Origin: Diospyros lotus
Taxonomy: Eukaryota > Streptophyta > Magnoliopsida > Ericales > Ebenaceae
Assembly (NCBI RefSeq): GCF_014633365.1
Contig: NC_068351.1
Span: 20,015,366-20,079,365, forward strand
DNA length: 64,000 nucleotides
Direction of reading: 5' to 3'
Below the pieces are notes generated by a model that did not search any database, was not told where the DNA came from, and saw nothing but the letters and a program-made list of their open reading frames with translations. Below, piece after piece: positions 12,410 through 24,142 of the stretch. Position numbers and translations under genes: made by a program. Positions within the stretch are counted from its first letter, which is position 1, and each line of letters opens with the position of its first letter.

Positions 12410-13711
12410 TTATATTGGAGCAGCTGGAAGGTTGATATTACTTGCAGCTTGCTCCACCTCGATTTGAGACCCTTCTAGGATAACAAAATCATTTGGACTT
12501 CTCGGAATGTTGGTTTCTTCTGTATTTATAATTTTACAAGGGCAAATGGCTTCATTAAATATGACATCTCTACTGATAATGATTTTTATCCCATCAGATT
12601 GTCTTTCCCATAGTCTAAAGCCTTTGGTCTTTTCTTGGTAACCAACAAACACACACTTAATGGACCTAGGTTCTAATTTACCTTCTGACTTGTGAGCATA
12701 AGATTCATAGCCAAACACTCTAAGATAATTAAGATTTACTTTCCTTTCGGTCCATTTTTCTTCAAGGCATTTAAAGTTTAGGGCAGTTGAAGGACTTATG
12801 TTTACTAAGTAGGCAACAGTTGATAAAGCCTCTCCCCAAAAGGACTTAGGCATATTAGAGGTGAATAGGAGGCACCTAACCTTTTCAAGTAGGGTCCGAT
12901 TCATTCTTTCAACTGCCCCATTTTGTTGGGGTGTATATCTAACAGTCCTATTCCTAAGTATTCCCTGGGTAATGCAAAATTCATCAAAATTCCTTGTTAC
13001 CAAATTCCTGACCATTGCCTATTCTTAAAACTTTAATCTTTCTATCTATTTGATTTTCAACTATGTTCTTCCAAGTTTTAAACTTCTCTAGAGTCTGATC
13101 TTTAGTTTTAATAGAAAAACCCAAACCTTCCTACAGAAGTCATCTACTATAGATAGAAACTACCTGTTACCACCGTGGGTAGGGACTTGAGAAGGCCCCC
13201 AAAAGTCTGCATGAACATATTCTAGGCATACCTTCGCCAGGTGAGTTCCTTTATGAAAACTTAGCTTGTGTTGCTTGCCTAAAACACATGGCTCACAAAA
13301 ATCGAGGGACCCAATAGGCATTGATCCAAGGTAACCTTGGTTAGACAGTGCCTTAAGACCTTTCAAGCTCATATGGCCAAATCTCAGGTGCCATAATTCT
13401 ATCTTATCAGTTTTGGCTATGCATGCAGAATGAATATTAACAGAGGGAAAATAACAACCATCCAAAACATATAATCCATTTTTCTTAGCACCGGTTAGTA
13501 TTAGTTCATCTCCTTTAAGCACATAGATGGATCCATTTTCTGCTTTATAAGAGAACCCTAGCTCATCTAAAGTGCCAAGAGATATCAAGTTTCTTTTTAA
13601 ACTAGGAACATATCTCACATCAATTAAGGTTCTAGTTTTGTTATCATGCAGTTTAAGAGATATGTTATCTATACCTTTAACACTACAGGATTGGTTGTTA
13701 CCCATGTACAC
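12410..13711 (-). pseudogene. Copia integrase, catalytically dead
   Basis: Would join element DNA to the genome. The N-terminal zinc-binding HHCC region is visible at 13450-13250 (LWHLRFGHMS then FCEPCVLGK). The catalytic core starts at EYVHADFWG (first Asp present). The second catalytic Asp, normally in a T-D-N-G box, is replaced: the sequence near 13018 reads LRIGNGQEF, with Gly where Asp is expected. The Glu is present in PQQNGAVERMNRTL. The C-terminal region follows with YLRVFGYESYAHK and FVGYQEKTKGFRLW. The frame between 13015 and 13160 is interrupted. The Asp-to-Gly change alone should abolish strand transfer. Confidence 0.9.
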
Positions 13712-13714
13712 AGT

Positions 13715-13868
13715 TCCAGTCTCTTTGTTGTTAAAATTTTGAAATCAATCAATCTTAGGACACATATGGAAAGAACAACCCGAATCCATAATCCATTCAT
13801 TATCAATAGAAAAATCTGAAACAGTAAGTACTTCAGCTAAGCAGTTTGAGTTATTAGCATTAGCATTT
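13715..13868 (-). pseudogene. Copia aspartic protease N-terminus, with stop
   Basis: Minus-strand reading gives WIMDSGCSFHMCP, the DSG active site of the copia protease that cuts the Gag-Pol polyprotein. A TGA stands near 13744, shortly after the active site, where the family commonly has Trp. The block ends exactly at the CACTA insertion; the coding sequence upstream resumes at 15351, so the CACTA entered an already continuous gag-protease frame. Confidence 0.85.
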
Positions 13869-15350
13869 CACTACAAAAAAACAGGTTTTTTGCGGCGATT
13901 TTTTTGCGGCGGTTTTCAAAACCGCCGCAAAACATGGTATTTTGCGACGGTTTTTCAACTGTCGCAAAATATATTTTTTACGGCTGTTTGTCCAATATTT
14001 TGGGGCAGTTTCAAAAAATCGCCGCAAAATTAATTAATTAAAATTATAAAATTAAATTTAGCGACGGTTTTAACAAAATCGCCGATAAACTCACTAATAA
14101 AAAAATAAAAAATTAAATTTAGCGACAGTTTTCTCAAAACTACCGCCAAATTCATTAATAAAAAAAATTCAAAAAAATTAAATTTAGCGGCGATTTTATA
14201 GAAACCGCCGCAAAATTCAATAATAAAAAATCAAAAATTAAATTTAGCAGCGGTTTCGACAAAACTGCCCCAAAATTTAATAATAAAAAAATCAAAAAAA
14301 TTAAATTTAGTGGCGGTTTTGTCAAAACCACTGCAAAATTAAATAATAAAAGAAATCAAAAATTAAATTTAGCGGTGGTTTCGACAAAATCGCCGCAAAT
14401 TTCAATAATAAAAAAAATCAAAAATAAAATTTCGCGGTGGTTTTCAAAAACTACCGCAAAATTCAATAATAAAAAAATAAAAAAATTAATTTAAAAAAAA
14501 TTAATAATTTAAAAATTAAATTAAATTAAATTTTAAAAAATAATCTAATTTTTTTATTTTTTAATCAATTAATTTATTTAATTTCATTCAATTAAATTAA
14601 ATAATTTATTTATTTTAAAATTTTCAATTAATTAATTTATTTTAAATTTATCAATTAATTAATTTATTTTAAATTAATTAATCAATTAATTTATTTAATT
14701 TAATTATTTGGCTTAAAACATTTTATGTTCAATTAATTAAGTTAATATGTTAATTCTTTTTTAGGTGTTTTGAGAGTTTAATTAATTAATTTAATTTAAT
14801 TCAATTCAATTAAAAATAAAATTACTTTTTTATTTTATTTAATTTGGGACTAAGTGTAATTTTAGAAACTTGAGTTTGTGGGTGCAAAGTGAATTTTGAA
14901 AAATAGCGGTTGGATTACTTTATAATTAATATGCGCGAATATATTATAAGGAGGCTTTGCAAATCAGCTGGTTTCGCGCGCGTAGGGGTGGTCACGGGAT
15001 CGAAACATGGCAATTACATTGCTGGAATTTAATTCCAGCGGGCAGACGCATGGGTGGGTGCGCTCATGGTGCGCGGGGGCGGGGCAGTGGTTGCGCAGGG
15101 GCGTGGCCTAGTGCGCGCTTGATTTTGGCTTGCATGCGGTAAATAGCAACGGTTTCAAAATCGCCGCAAAAACCGCTGCTAATTGCGGTGATTTTCAAAC
15201 CGCCGCTAAAAATATCATTTTGCGGAGGTTATACTAGCGATTGGTAAAAACCGTCGCTAAATGCTGTGCGATGCCTGTATTAGCGGCGGTTTTCAAAACC
15301 GCTGCTAAATGCCGAAAAACCCGCCGCTAAAAATCAAATTTTTTGTAGTG
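13869..15350. mobile_element. Non-autonomous CACTA element, 1482 bp, TSD ttt
   Basis: Starts CACTACAAAAAAAC and ends TTTTTTGTAGTG, an inverted CACTA terminus, flanked by the 3-bp duplication ttt (13866-13868 and 15351-15353). Subterminal regions (13890-14460 and 15150-15345) hold about a dozen units, each a small palindrome of the type GCGGCGGTTTT...AAAACCGCCGC. These are the usual layout of CACTA transposase-binding sites. The centre (14480-14900) is extremely AT-rich, followed by a GC-rich segment (14980-15130). No transposase was recognised, so it would need one supplied in trans. It is inserted in the copia gag-protease junction. Confidence 0.95.
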
Positions 15351-16132
15351 TTTGTATTTCCCCCTTGCTTTTGTTTTTTGATAAAATCATAGCAATATTT
15401 TTTAATATACCACTCTTTCCCACAGTGATAGCATTTCCATTTTTGCTTACCTTTTTTGTCTTTCTTTTTACCCTTTTGCCATGACCCACTAGTTTGATCA
15501 TCGTTGCTTGTAAAGTGTTTTTTCTCATTCTTACTCTTTACAAACAAGTTATTTCTAAATTTCTTAGATGTTCCTAGTTCCAGTTCCTTAGCCTTAATAC
15601 CTGAGATAACAAGGTCCAGACTCGATACAATGCCAATATATCTCAATGCATGCTTAACAACATCATAGTCATCAGGTAATGAATTTAACAGAATCATAGC
15701 TTTACTAGTGTCACCTAATGCTTGATCAATACCTCTAAGTAATAATGCAAGCCTAGTAAATTTGTCTATGTTCTCATCCATTGACTTAGATGTATTCATT
15801 TTAAAGTTAAATAGCATGCCTTTCAAGTAAACTAAATTAGGTGCAGTCATGATAGAAAATAATGAATCTAATTTATTCCAGAGGTCTAGAGGAGTGGACA
15901 TACCATCTATCTTTCAGACTACATTGTCACCCAAATGGAGGAAAATCAGATTACAGGCTTCCTCTCTGATCTCCTTGGTTCTTGCAAGTTGGTCTGCAGA
16001 CCATTTGCAATCATTTGCCTCAAGTGCTATCAACACTTTATGATGAGAAAGTAACACTCTCATCTTTTTTTTCCAGCTTCCGAAATCTCATTTGCCATCA
16101 AATATACCGATTTCAAATCGGGTAGACGTCAT
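15351..16132 (-). pseudogene. Copia gag (capsid-nucleocapsid), with stops
   Basis: Gag packages element RNA. The start is taken at the ATG ending at 16132, 180 bp inside the primer site, giving MTSTRFEIGIFDGK. It continues with the gag region SWKKKMRVLLSHHKVLIALE and, from 15901, MSTPLDLWNKLDSLF...LKGMLFNFKM, LLLRGIDQALGD and LLNSLPDDYD. Stops occur near 16088 (after FDGK) and near 15916. The nucleocapsid zinc knuckle near 15430 reads CYHCGKEWYIKKYC, with Tyr where the conserved His should be. The 3' end is cut by the CACTA element. Confidence 0.88.
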
Positions 16133-16309
16133 CTTTGCCTTACATGAAGGTAACTTAGGGAGCTCTAGACACTGACTGAGACCAACACAAGAAACTCCTT
16201 ATCAACAAGGACTCTCAGTAAAACCCAGACCACCCACAAACTGACGACAACCCTAGATTTGAAAGAAAACCGATTGAATTTACAAAACCCTAAGAGCCGA
16301 TCTTAACAT

Positions 16310-16322
16310 GGCTCTGATACCA
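16310..16322 (-). other. Primer-binding site of the copia element
   Basis: GGCTCTGATACCA on the plus strand is the complement of TGGTATCAGAGCC, the tRNA-Met primer site. It lies one base from the LTR start at 16324 and sets the element's minus orientation. Confidence 0.93.
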
Positions 16323-16323
16323 C

Positions 16324-17032
16324 TGTTGAGATTAGACAACAAGAACTTAGGGTATTCACAAAGAACGTACAACCTTGGTTACGATAGCCAAAATAGGAAG
16401 CATAAACATTTATACACAAAACAGAAATGAAAGGAAACGAAAAACAAAAAAAAGCAAAGATTTTACTTGGTTCACCTCAAAATGAGGCTACATCCACGTT
16501 GAGCTCTAGTGAGAAGAGCTCACTACACTAAGATATAAATCGAAGATTACACCCTCCTAAAACCCTAACAAATTCTTTGTACAAACAATGGTTCGTGAAA
16601 CAAAAATGCCCAATAATCACACAATACAGATTAAAGGAAAAACCTATCAAACCATAGAACTAAAGAAGCTATACAGAGCATTTACAGAGAATGAAACATA
16701 GAAGCAAACCAGAAACCCTAGCCCAAAGATGAAGGCCTTCTTTGCCCTATCTTTCTTTCCCTTCTTCTTTTCTTTCTTCTCGTTTCTTTCATCTAACCGG
16801 TTCACATCCTGAGATCCAATCGTGCAAGCACGATGATTATTCCAACCGAAATGGCAGATGGGTAGGGAATTTAATTGGGCAAGAAAGGCAATTGGGCGCC
16901 TTCAGGGAGTAACTGATGGTTGCCGCGTGTTACCTACCATCTAGCAGGTGGCACTTGGCAACTTGCGGTTGCTACACGTGGCCTTCCATTAAGCTAATTC
17001 CAAGGATGTCATTTGGTGCTTCACAACCATCA
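16324..17032 (-). repeat. 5' LTR of the copia element (709 bp)
   Basis: Runs from TGTTGAGATT to ACAACCATCA (TG...CA). 16809-17032 matches 10299-10518. The first five bases after it are tatat; the matching left TSD would lie outside the window. This is the complete reference copy for the LTR that the LARD-like element disrupted. Confidence 0.92.
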
Positions 17033-17136
17033 TATATGCATGCTTATAATCCTTGAATAAACCCAATGTTATGGTGTTGAATGACCTTTATACATGCATC
17101 CTTCTAGTCCATCAACTCAAGTTCTAGGCTTCTATG

Positions 17137-18397
17137 CTTTGATACCATCATTGCAATACCCCACCTCGTCTTAGGGTGCCACAAAGAGTAAATGATTCAC
17201 CTACTAGGAAGAAAACTCGATCTGGAAACTAGTCTTAAGGGGTGATTTGGTCCGAGAATGGTATAATTCTCCCACTCACCAGAAAACAAATGAGTAGCAA
17301 AAATGGTGAAATCCCCTCCTAGTGAGTACTCCCCTCGCGGATGACATTATGACAAAGATAAGATTTTCTTGTTCTGGACTTGTGAACAAAAATCAAAATT
17401 GGGGATTTTATGCATGCTCAACGTATAACATTGAGCATGCATAGAATTGTGCAAAAAGTTGTGCAACGACACCATGGTCACAATAACCATGTATTAAACT
17501 TCAATTAAAGCTTAATTTCTTGCAAATTAACCACATGTAAATACCAACCAAGGTTTAGGGACTTCATTAGGGATAAATACATCAAAGAATTAAAAGACAC
17601 TCTAGCTAAAACCTTGAACTACCCCTGTTTTCACTGTAATTTTGTCCAAAAATTAAACTTGTTCCAAATTAGCTTTCTTTCCCTTTTTTCAACAAAATAG
17701 CATATGCAAGGTCTGTATCAGTTCCTAGAGGTCTTTCTTGAGAAAATCATAGTCAAATTAAATCGACCAAAAAATGAGAAAACTCACTAGAATTTGGGTC
17801 CTCTATTTTCTAGCGAAGTTGGTACTTCTTTCCCATATTTTGGCCACTACTTCAACTACTTTTTCTTTCGACAAGCTCTTTTGGTCACTAGTGAGTACCA
17901 TCTACTTCTTTTTTCTTCTTCTGTGTTTATCATTCTTTCTAGCAAACATACCGTGCAATATATATATATATATAGTATGTAATTTTGATTAATTACACAT
18001 TTTCCCACCTTTTCCTTTTTATTCCATTTAAATTTCTACAATCACACATAAATCCCATTAAATTTCATGAAACTTCACTTTAACATCTTTATTTTACTTA
18101 AATCCTTTAATTTACTTGGAAATTCCACATAAGCCCTTATTTAATTTCCCTTGGATCTTCCTGGGTTTCCAAAATCCCTTCAATGCCCTTAAATTATTTC
18201 CTGACATTTCAAACCTCTCATTTGAGCCTAACACCTCGATCCTTTGATATCCTTGAATCTCTGGAATTTTCATAAAATGTTCTCATAGACACCTTTCGAG
18301 TCCCCCTTGTGTTTTTTCAAGTCTTTCATTTTATGTTTTCTCACCTCTATCATTTTTCCCTCATCCTAAAGGAGCATGTATTATAGAGCATATTACA
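17137..18397 (-). repeat. Probable gypsy 5' LTR relic with primer site
   Basis: GCTTTGATACCA (17137-17148) complements a tRNA-Met primer site. Three bases on, TGCAATACCCC begins a sequence read as the LTR of a minus-strand element. The right edge is set tentatively at TATTACA (18397), where a TG...CA pair could close. The internal region would lie leftwards and is interrupted by the copia element. Much of 17640-18350 is AT-rich and uninformative. No partner LTR is visible. Confidence 0.45.
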
Positions 18398-18539
18398 AAA
18401 GAGGACTTAATTACATGTTCAACTATTTTTGAATACTAGTACACATTGTCCCACAACACTTGTGCTACTTCACAATGAACAAAGAAGTATATAAAAATTT
18501 TAAAATGTTCGCAAAAGTAGCATGAGTAATTGCAAATAG

Positions 18540-20470
18540 AAAACTATATTTATCGACAAAATTTAGAGATGAAATTTTGTGACGAACTACCAAAACATTA
18601 GATTTTAGTAGTTGCAACAGACAACAAAGACAGAATTAGAGATGGAAAAACTCTATCTCTAAAGTGGGAAGAGGATTTTGTCTCTGATTTCATATCTAAG
18701 TGCAAAAAAAACTTTACAAATGGAAAGAATTCTATCTTTATTGGAAAAAAATATCCATCTTTGATGTAGACAACATTTTCTATCTCAAATTTTCGTTGCT
18801 AAGCTTTAATAAAATTTAGCGATGGCATGTTTGTCTCTGAACACAAGAAACTATTTTTTTAGTTGTTTTTAATATAAATATTTTTCGTCTCTAAACAATT
18901 AGTAATTTTTCAACTAGAGACGAATTTAGAGACAAGATTATTCTGTCTCAAATTTACAACTGCTATCAGAGACAGATTTAGAAATAGAATTTTTCCACCT
19001 CTGAAAGGAAAAAAAATAAAATTTTTAATTATCTTAAAATTATTTTAATTTTTCAAACAAAGAGATTTAGAAATCGAAAATTTTCATCTCAACTTTGCAA
19101 CAGCTATCAAAGACAGATTTGGAAATGAAATTTTTGTGTCTCTAAAGGAAAAAATAAAATTTTTAATTGTTTTAAAATTAGTTTTTATGTAGAGATAGAT
19201 TTTTTTCATCTCTATAAAAAAAATAGTCATTTTCACTCATGGTTTTTGAGATGGAATTATTCTGTGTTCTTATGGTAAGTCTGCTAAAAAATTACTATTT
19301 TGTGTCTCTATTTAAAATTTGTATTAAATATATCCATTTTACCATTTTAAGAGAATAATAGAAATGTTAATAATACTTCTGCGTTCTTATAAAAACTCTA
19401 ATTAAATTTCTTTTTTTTCTTTCTTTGTTTTGTTCAAATAAATATATTTCATACTACTCCCATATTCTATAATTATGAGTTATTCACAAATTTATTAAAA
19501 TATATATTTTAAATAATGTATTTTCATAAATAATTTTTTTTGATAATAATTTATTAAAAAAATGGTGTCTTTTGTTTTCCATAATTTAGTAAAAAACTTA
19601 TTAGTTTAACTTGATTAAATTATAAAAAAATTTGTTAAAATATACCTAATAATAAAATTTATATATAACTAGTACGTATATATAATTATAATTTTTATAT
19701 TCTTTTTACTCATTAACATTCTAATTCAATTTTAAGTGTAGTCTTTTATCAAACACTTTTAATTAATCATACTTATCTCATCTTCTCTTACATCCAATTC
19801 AAACACGACCAACCTCATCAGGTAAGATAAGTTTGATTCTATAAAAAATAAATTTCACATATTACTCCGCATATTTACTTGAATTATACTTATTATATAA
19901 AAAATAAATTTCACGACCAACCTGTGTAAAATTAACACGTTTTTAGTTTTATGTTCGTGAATTACTTTCCTCCATACTATTGCAAATAGTTACAATATGC
20001 AATTTCATCTCTAATATATGTTATTATATCTCTAAAATTATTATTTTTTGTGCTTCTAAAATAGTAATTTCTAAATAGAGAGAGTGTTAGAGATGAAAAT
20101 TCTGTCTCTAATATGCAAAATAGTAATATTTGGATAGAGACGGCTTCGAAGATAGATTAGCTCCATCTCTAAAATATAATTTTGTATCAGAGATGGAATT
20201 AGAGATGAAAATTTTTCATTTTTGAAGGGAAAACTATTTTCTTAGCTTTTATTATTATTTTTAATAAAGACCGGTTTAGAGATGGAAATATTCCATCTCT
20301 ATCTTATTTGAGACAAAATTATTTTGTCTATAGAGGGAAAACTGTTGTCTTCTCTTCTAATATTATTTTTTAAATAGCGATAGATTTAGAGATGAAATTT
20401 TTTCATCTTCATCCTTATTTGAGACGAATTTAAAGATAAATTTTTTTTGTCTCTAAATAAAAATTAGTTT
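18540..20470. mobile_element. Decayed CACTA-like subterminal repeat arrays
   Basis: Two arrays (18540-19250 and 20050-20460) are built of variants of AGAGATGGAAT facing ATTCCATCTCTAA, forming many small palindromes around an AT-rich centre without such units. The layout matches the non-autonomous CACTA elements elsewhere in the window. CACTACA termini and a 3-bp duplication were not found, so the class is inferred from architecture only. 18398-18539 holds nothing recognised. Confidence 0.5.
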
Positions 20471-20975
20471 TAACCCAATCCTCCTTTTTCCTTTTTCATT
20501 TTGGAAAAGTTTTTGAATTTAGGGTTATCGTTCTCAACCATCCACTGTCAATTCTTCGTTGCCATTATATCGTAGCCGTTTCTCACTATCATCGTTGTCC
20601 ACTATCATGGTTGTAAGAATTATCTATGGCTCACATGTTAATTGAGGTATATTTTATCACATATGATCATATTTATTTGATGAAGTAAATAAAAGATTTA
20701 ATAAGATAATTAAATACTAAAATTCTATTTGGTTATAAAGATATATACAATTCTTGATAGCTTCGATGGGAAGTTATATCTACAGTTATAAATAGGAGTT
20801 TGGTCCTTTTTTTTACCCCAATCATAGAAAATAAATTGTCGTGTTATTTTTGTTCATTATCAAGACTAGGGGTTAAAGAAGAAAAATCAAATCCTGTTAT
20901 TCTCTTAATCAACCGAAAGTGTCTTTTACATCTTAAAGCCTTATGGATCAAGGTATGTTTTATCTATTTGCATTA
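20471..20975. other. Unassigned AT-rich stretch
   Basis: No domain, terminal signal or repeat was recognised between the subterminal-repeat region and the small LTR element. The open frame at 20800-20994 has no family features and runs into the LTR, so it is not called as a gene. Confidence 0.4.
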
Positions 20976-21422
20976 TGTTTGGAAATTGGATTGAATACAA
21001 ACCACGATTAAATCATCAACTACACAAATGAATATAGATTTTTACATGAAAAACTCAAATTGAGAAAAATCATAGGTAGAAAGAAAAAAATATTACTAAG
21101 CAAATATTACTATAATAAAAGTGATATACCTGCTACCAAAATATCACTAAAATGATATTGTTTCACTACAATTGTGATATAGCTGCAGTGATTCCAGAGC
21201 ATGGTCACTTATTTATAGATCTTAAATCATCTATAGATATACACAGGAAATTATATCCTGATCAAAAAATGATTCATGAGGATATTCCTTCAGATGAAAT
21301 AAATCCTAGTCAAAATCAAATTTAACAACATCCTGATCATAGTCAAATTCAAAATCATAATTATAGTTAAATTAAGAAACCTAATTATAGTCAAATTTGA
21401 ATTTCGCATCACAATCATAACA
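20976..21422 (-). repeat. 3' LTR of the TRIM-like element (447 bp)
   Basis: Starts TGTTTGGAAATTGG and ends AATCATAACA. It aligns throughout with the right LTR, including CTACCAAAATATCACTAAAA and the CATCTATAGATATACACA stretch. It is uninterrupted and so serves as the empty-site reference for the solo LTR in its partner. Confidence 0.85.
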
Positions 21423-22547
21423 AACTCTACCTTAACACGAAATTCATGGAGAATTAATCTCCCTGACAAATACCAACCAAATCTACACCACAGGAAATCT
21501 CGACCAAATCCACACAAAGTTTATTGTAGTGGTTATCTTCAATCGCACTTAAAACATAGGTAACGAGATCAGCCTCAACATATATTTGTTGATCTTAATC
21601 ACTCCACATTCACCAATGTAAATCCGTCTTGATGACTCCACCTTAATCTAAATCCACCTACCCAAAATTGCATGTATCTTAACCTACTAGTGAGAATCAA
21701 ATATTCCGATCTAATAATGGAATATCATACTTCAAGGTAGTCAATACGAAAATCAAATAACCGCAAATAATGTCAAACGATCGATAAATAAAATCCCAAT
21801 AGAAAACAAACCAAGATAGCGGATCTGGGCAACAAATCTCGGCTAGATAGATCTGGTAGGTCAAATTTTGTCTGATGGATCAAATATGAGCTAAATAGAT
21901 CTAAAACGGATCAAGCTTGTGGGTCGGGTCGGGTCGGATCTGAAATAGATTTGGTCAAGGATCTGGGTAAAGCTTGGAATGGCTATTAATGGTAGAAGCA
22001 ACGGTGAATGAAAGCTAAAAGATAAATGAGAAAGTTGGAATGATGTCCGACTAAGTGAGAGGAAGGCCGACGATCGGTCGATTGGTGGTGAACTTGATGG
22101 CTGTCGGCAGAAAAGATCGACGAATGCTAGTGTCGATGGTCGGCCTAGACAAGAAATAGAGGCGGTCGATGACAATGTCTCAGGCAACGACAACATTAGG
22201 TGTTAGCGATGAGAAACATAACAACGATCAGTAAGATGCAAATCAACGGTGAGGTAAGGTCACAGTCATGGTTCAACCAACAAACTTAGGCTTCGACAGA
22301 GAAGAAAATCCTAACTGGATGGTGATGGTGACAGCGACTAGTGGCAGTGGGGTCAGCAGTAGTGATGGTGATGGCGGGAGCAGTCGATGACGATAGTGGC
22401 AGCAGTCAAACAACAATGACAACAATGGTGGCGTGAGACCAATGGTGGCAACAATTGGGCAACTTGTGTTCTGGCTAAAAGATGTGCAAATCCAACGATT
22501 GAGATATGTCAAACATTGATGGTTTAATTCTGAGTCTGATACCAGTT
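21423..22547 (-). other. Internal region of the TRIM-like element with primer site
   Basis: Contains the primer-site complement GTCTGATACCA at 22534-22544 and a pyrimidine run (plus strand) beside the left LTR at 21423-21437. Minus-strand frames at 21891-22196 and 22273-22512 are Ser/Pro/Leu-rich with no retroelement motif and are taken as non-coding. The region near 22020-22450 is rich in GATG/GGTGG repeats. Confidence 0.7.
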
Positions 22548-22955
22548 TGTTGCGAAATTGAATTGAATATAAATCATAATCAAACCATCAACCACAAAAA
22601 TAAACATAGAATTTTATGTGAAAAACCCAAATCGGGAAAACCACGTGCAGAAAGAAAAAATATCACTAAGCAAATATTGTTACAACAAAAGTAATATAGT
22701 TGCTACCAAAATATCACTAAAATGATATTGTTGCACTATAATAATGTTATAGCTGCAGTAATTCCAAAGCATTGAACATCTATTTATAGACTTAAAATCA
22801 TCTATAGATATACACAAGAAATTTTATTCTGATCAGAAGATGATTCATTAGAATATTCCTCTAGATGAGATAAATTTCAGTCAAAATAGAATTTGACAAC
22901 ATCCTAATCATAGTCAAATTCGAAGTCATATTCGTAGTCAAATTAGAAAACCTAA

Positions 22956-24099
22956 TGTTGCCTAGAAAAATACCCAATAAGGGGGTGAATTGGGTTTTTC
23001 AAAGAAATTAATAATTTTAACTCTTTTGAAAACTCTTAAATTTGTGATCTTAATATGTGATGATTGTAGTAAGATTAATAACAATAAAATCACACAACCA
23101 CAAGGAACAAGAGAAATTTATAGAGGTTTTGCTCTAAAGAGCCTAATCCTCTTTCTTAAGACTTAGCTTGAGATTCCACTAAGGAGAATAAACACTAGCT
23201 TTTAATTGGAACTAGAACCAACACTAGCTTTTAATTGGAGCTAGAACTAACATGCAATCGCTTGCCTAAGTAAGAACTACTAGCACACTACTAGCAAATA
23301 CAATCCCCTCACACAACAACTGAGTAAAAATAACAAATTTACAACCATAGGCAATTACAAACAAGTCACCAACGGTTAAAAATTCCACTAGCCAGTACAC
23401 TTCTAGCACTTTGAACTCTTTCACACTTGTTTGAATGCTCTATCAAGTTTGTTCTACCACTTCAGCCTCCATACTTTCCCTATATATATACATCTTCCAA
23501 GCACACTAGCCATTAAAGAAAATGTTAATATGAAGTTTGAAATTAAAAAATTGTTTAGGCTTTTTCAAATAATAAGAAAACATGTTTTACCTTTAATTCA
23601 AAATAAATTACTTTTTGCATAAGAAATCAAGATTTGAAAATTCAAATATAAGCTTTTGAGACATAAATGATTAAAACACGAAAATATATCTAAAATAAAT
23701 TTACTTTTTGCATGAGTAAGTGAAAACATGTCTAAAAATAATTTTCTTTTAATTCAAGATTTTAAAATTCAAATATAAGCTTTTGAGACATAAATGATTA
23801 AAATAAGAAAACATGTCTGAAAGCAATTATTCTTTAATTTAAAATAAATTTACTTTATGCATAAGTAAAAAATGCATTTATCAAGATATAAAAAATTTAA
23901 ATATAAACTTTTGAGACATAAAGGATCAAAATAAGGAAACATGTCTAAAGACAATCCACCTTTTATTTAAAATAAATTTACTCTTTGTACCCACTTTTAA
24001 TTCAAAATAAATTTACATTTTGCATGAATAAAAAATACATTTATATCATATTTTTTTTTTTATCATCAAAATCATATTTACTTACCCTTGAGCTTAACA
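22956..24099 (-). mobile_element. Solo LTR, copia-like, 1144 bp, TSD cctaa
   Basis: TGTTGCCTAG...GCTTAACA with perfect 5-bp duplication cctaa (22951-22955 and 24100-24104). The sister LTR at 21380-21395 gives the uninterrupted site. On the minus strand it opens TGTTAAGCTCAAGG and closes near an AATTCACCCCC-type box. This resembles the start and end of the solo LTR at 25730-26910, so the same copia lineage, possibly Sirevirus-like, is inferred. A TATATATA stretch lies near 23482. Solo LTRs arise by recombination between the two LTRs of one element. Confidence 0.88.
23540..24035. repeat. Tandem repeat, about four units of 115-135 bp, inside the solo LTR
   Basis: The block AAATATAAGCTTTTGAGACA is followed by TAAATGATTAAAA, AAACATGTCT and AAAATAAATTTAC and recurs around 23640, 23765 and 23890, with a partial unit at 23555. 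Units diverge by single bases and small indels. Confidence 0.75.
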
Positions 24100-24142
24100 C
24101 CTAATCATAGTCAAATTTAAATTTTGAATCACAATCATAACA

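Larger units (their letters stand above)
10288..17032 (-). mobile_element. Degenerate Ty1/copia retrotransposon, 3' LTR disrupted
   Basis: The element reads right to left: LTR (16324-17032), tRNA-Met primer-site complement (16310-16322), gag, protease, integrase, reverse transcriptase, RNase H, purine tract, LTR remnant (10288-10518). Integrase before reverse transcriptase defines Ty1/copia. A CACTA element splits it between gag and protease, and the LARD-like element sits in its 3' LTR. Every coding domain has nonsense codons or lost key residues, so it cannot move by itself. The two LTR segments differ at roughly one base in seven by eye, making it older than its guests. The exact copia lineage was not determined. 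Confidence 0.92.
20976..24142 (-). mobile_element. Small non-autonomous LTR retrotransposon (TRIM-like)
   Basis: Direct repeats of 447 bp (20976-21422) and, after removing a later insertion, 446 bp (22548-24142) bracket an internal region of 1125 bp. On the plus strand both LTRs start TGTT and end CATAACA. A primer-site complement (GTCTGATACCA, 22534-22544) sits three bases from the right LTR, and a purine-rich strand (AAGGTAGAG on minus) lies next to the left one. The flanks are catta and cattc, a TSD with one mismatch. No gag or pol was found. TRIM elements usually have shorter LTRs, so small LARD-like derivative is an alternative label. Confidence 0.82.
22548..24142 (-). repeat. 5' LTR of the TRIM-like element, split by a solo LTR
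   Basis: 22548-22955 and 24100-24142 together match the left LTR. The two parts join at CCTAA, duplicated on both sides of the insertion. Length without the insertion and one TSD is 446 bp, one base from the partner. Confidence 0.85.

Noticed and set aside
13890..14460. Regularly spaced short repeats resembling a CRISPR array
   Set aside because: Units are variable, palindromic, lie in subterminal positions of a CACTA element with TIR and TSD, and the genome is eukaryotic.
20800..20994. Small ORF as a host gene
   Set aside because: It overlaps the LTR of the TRIM-like element and has no domain.
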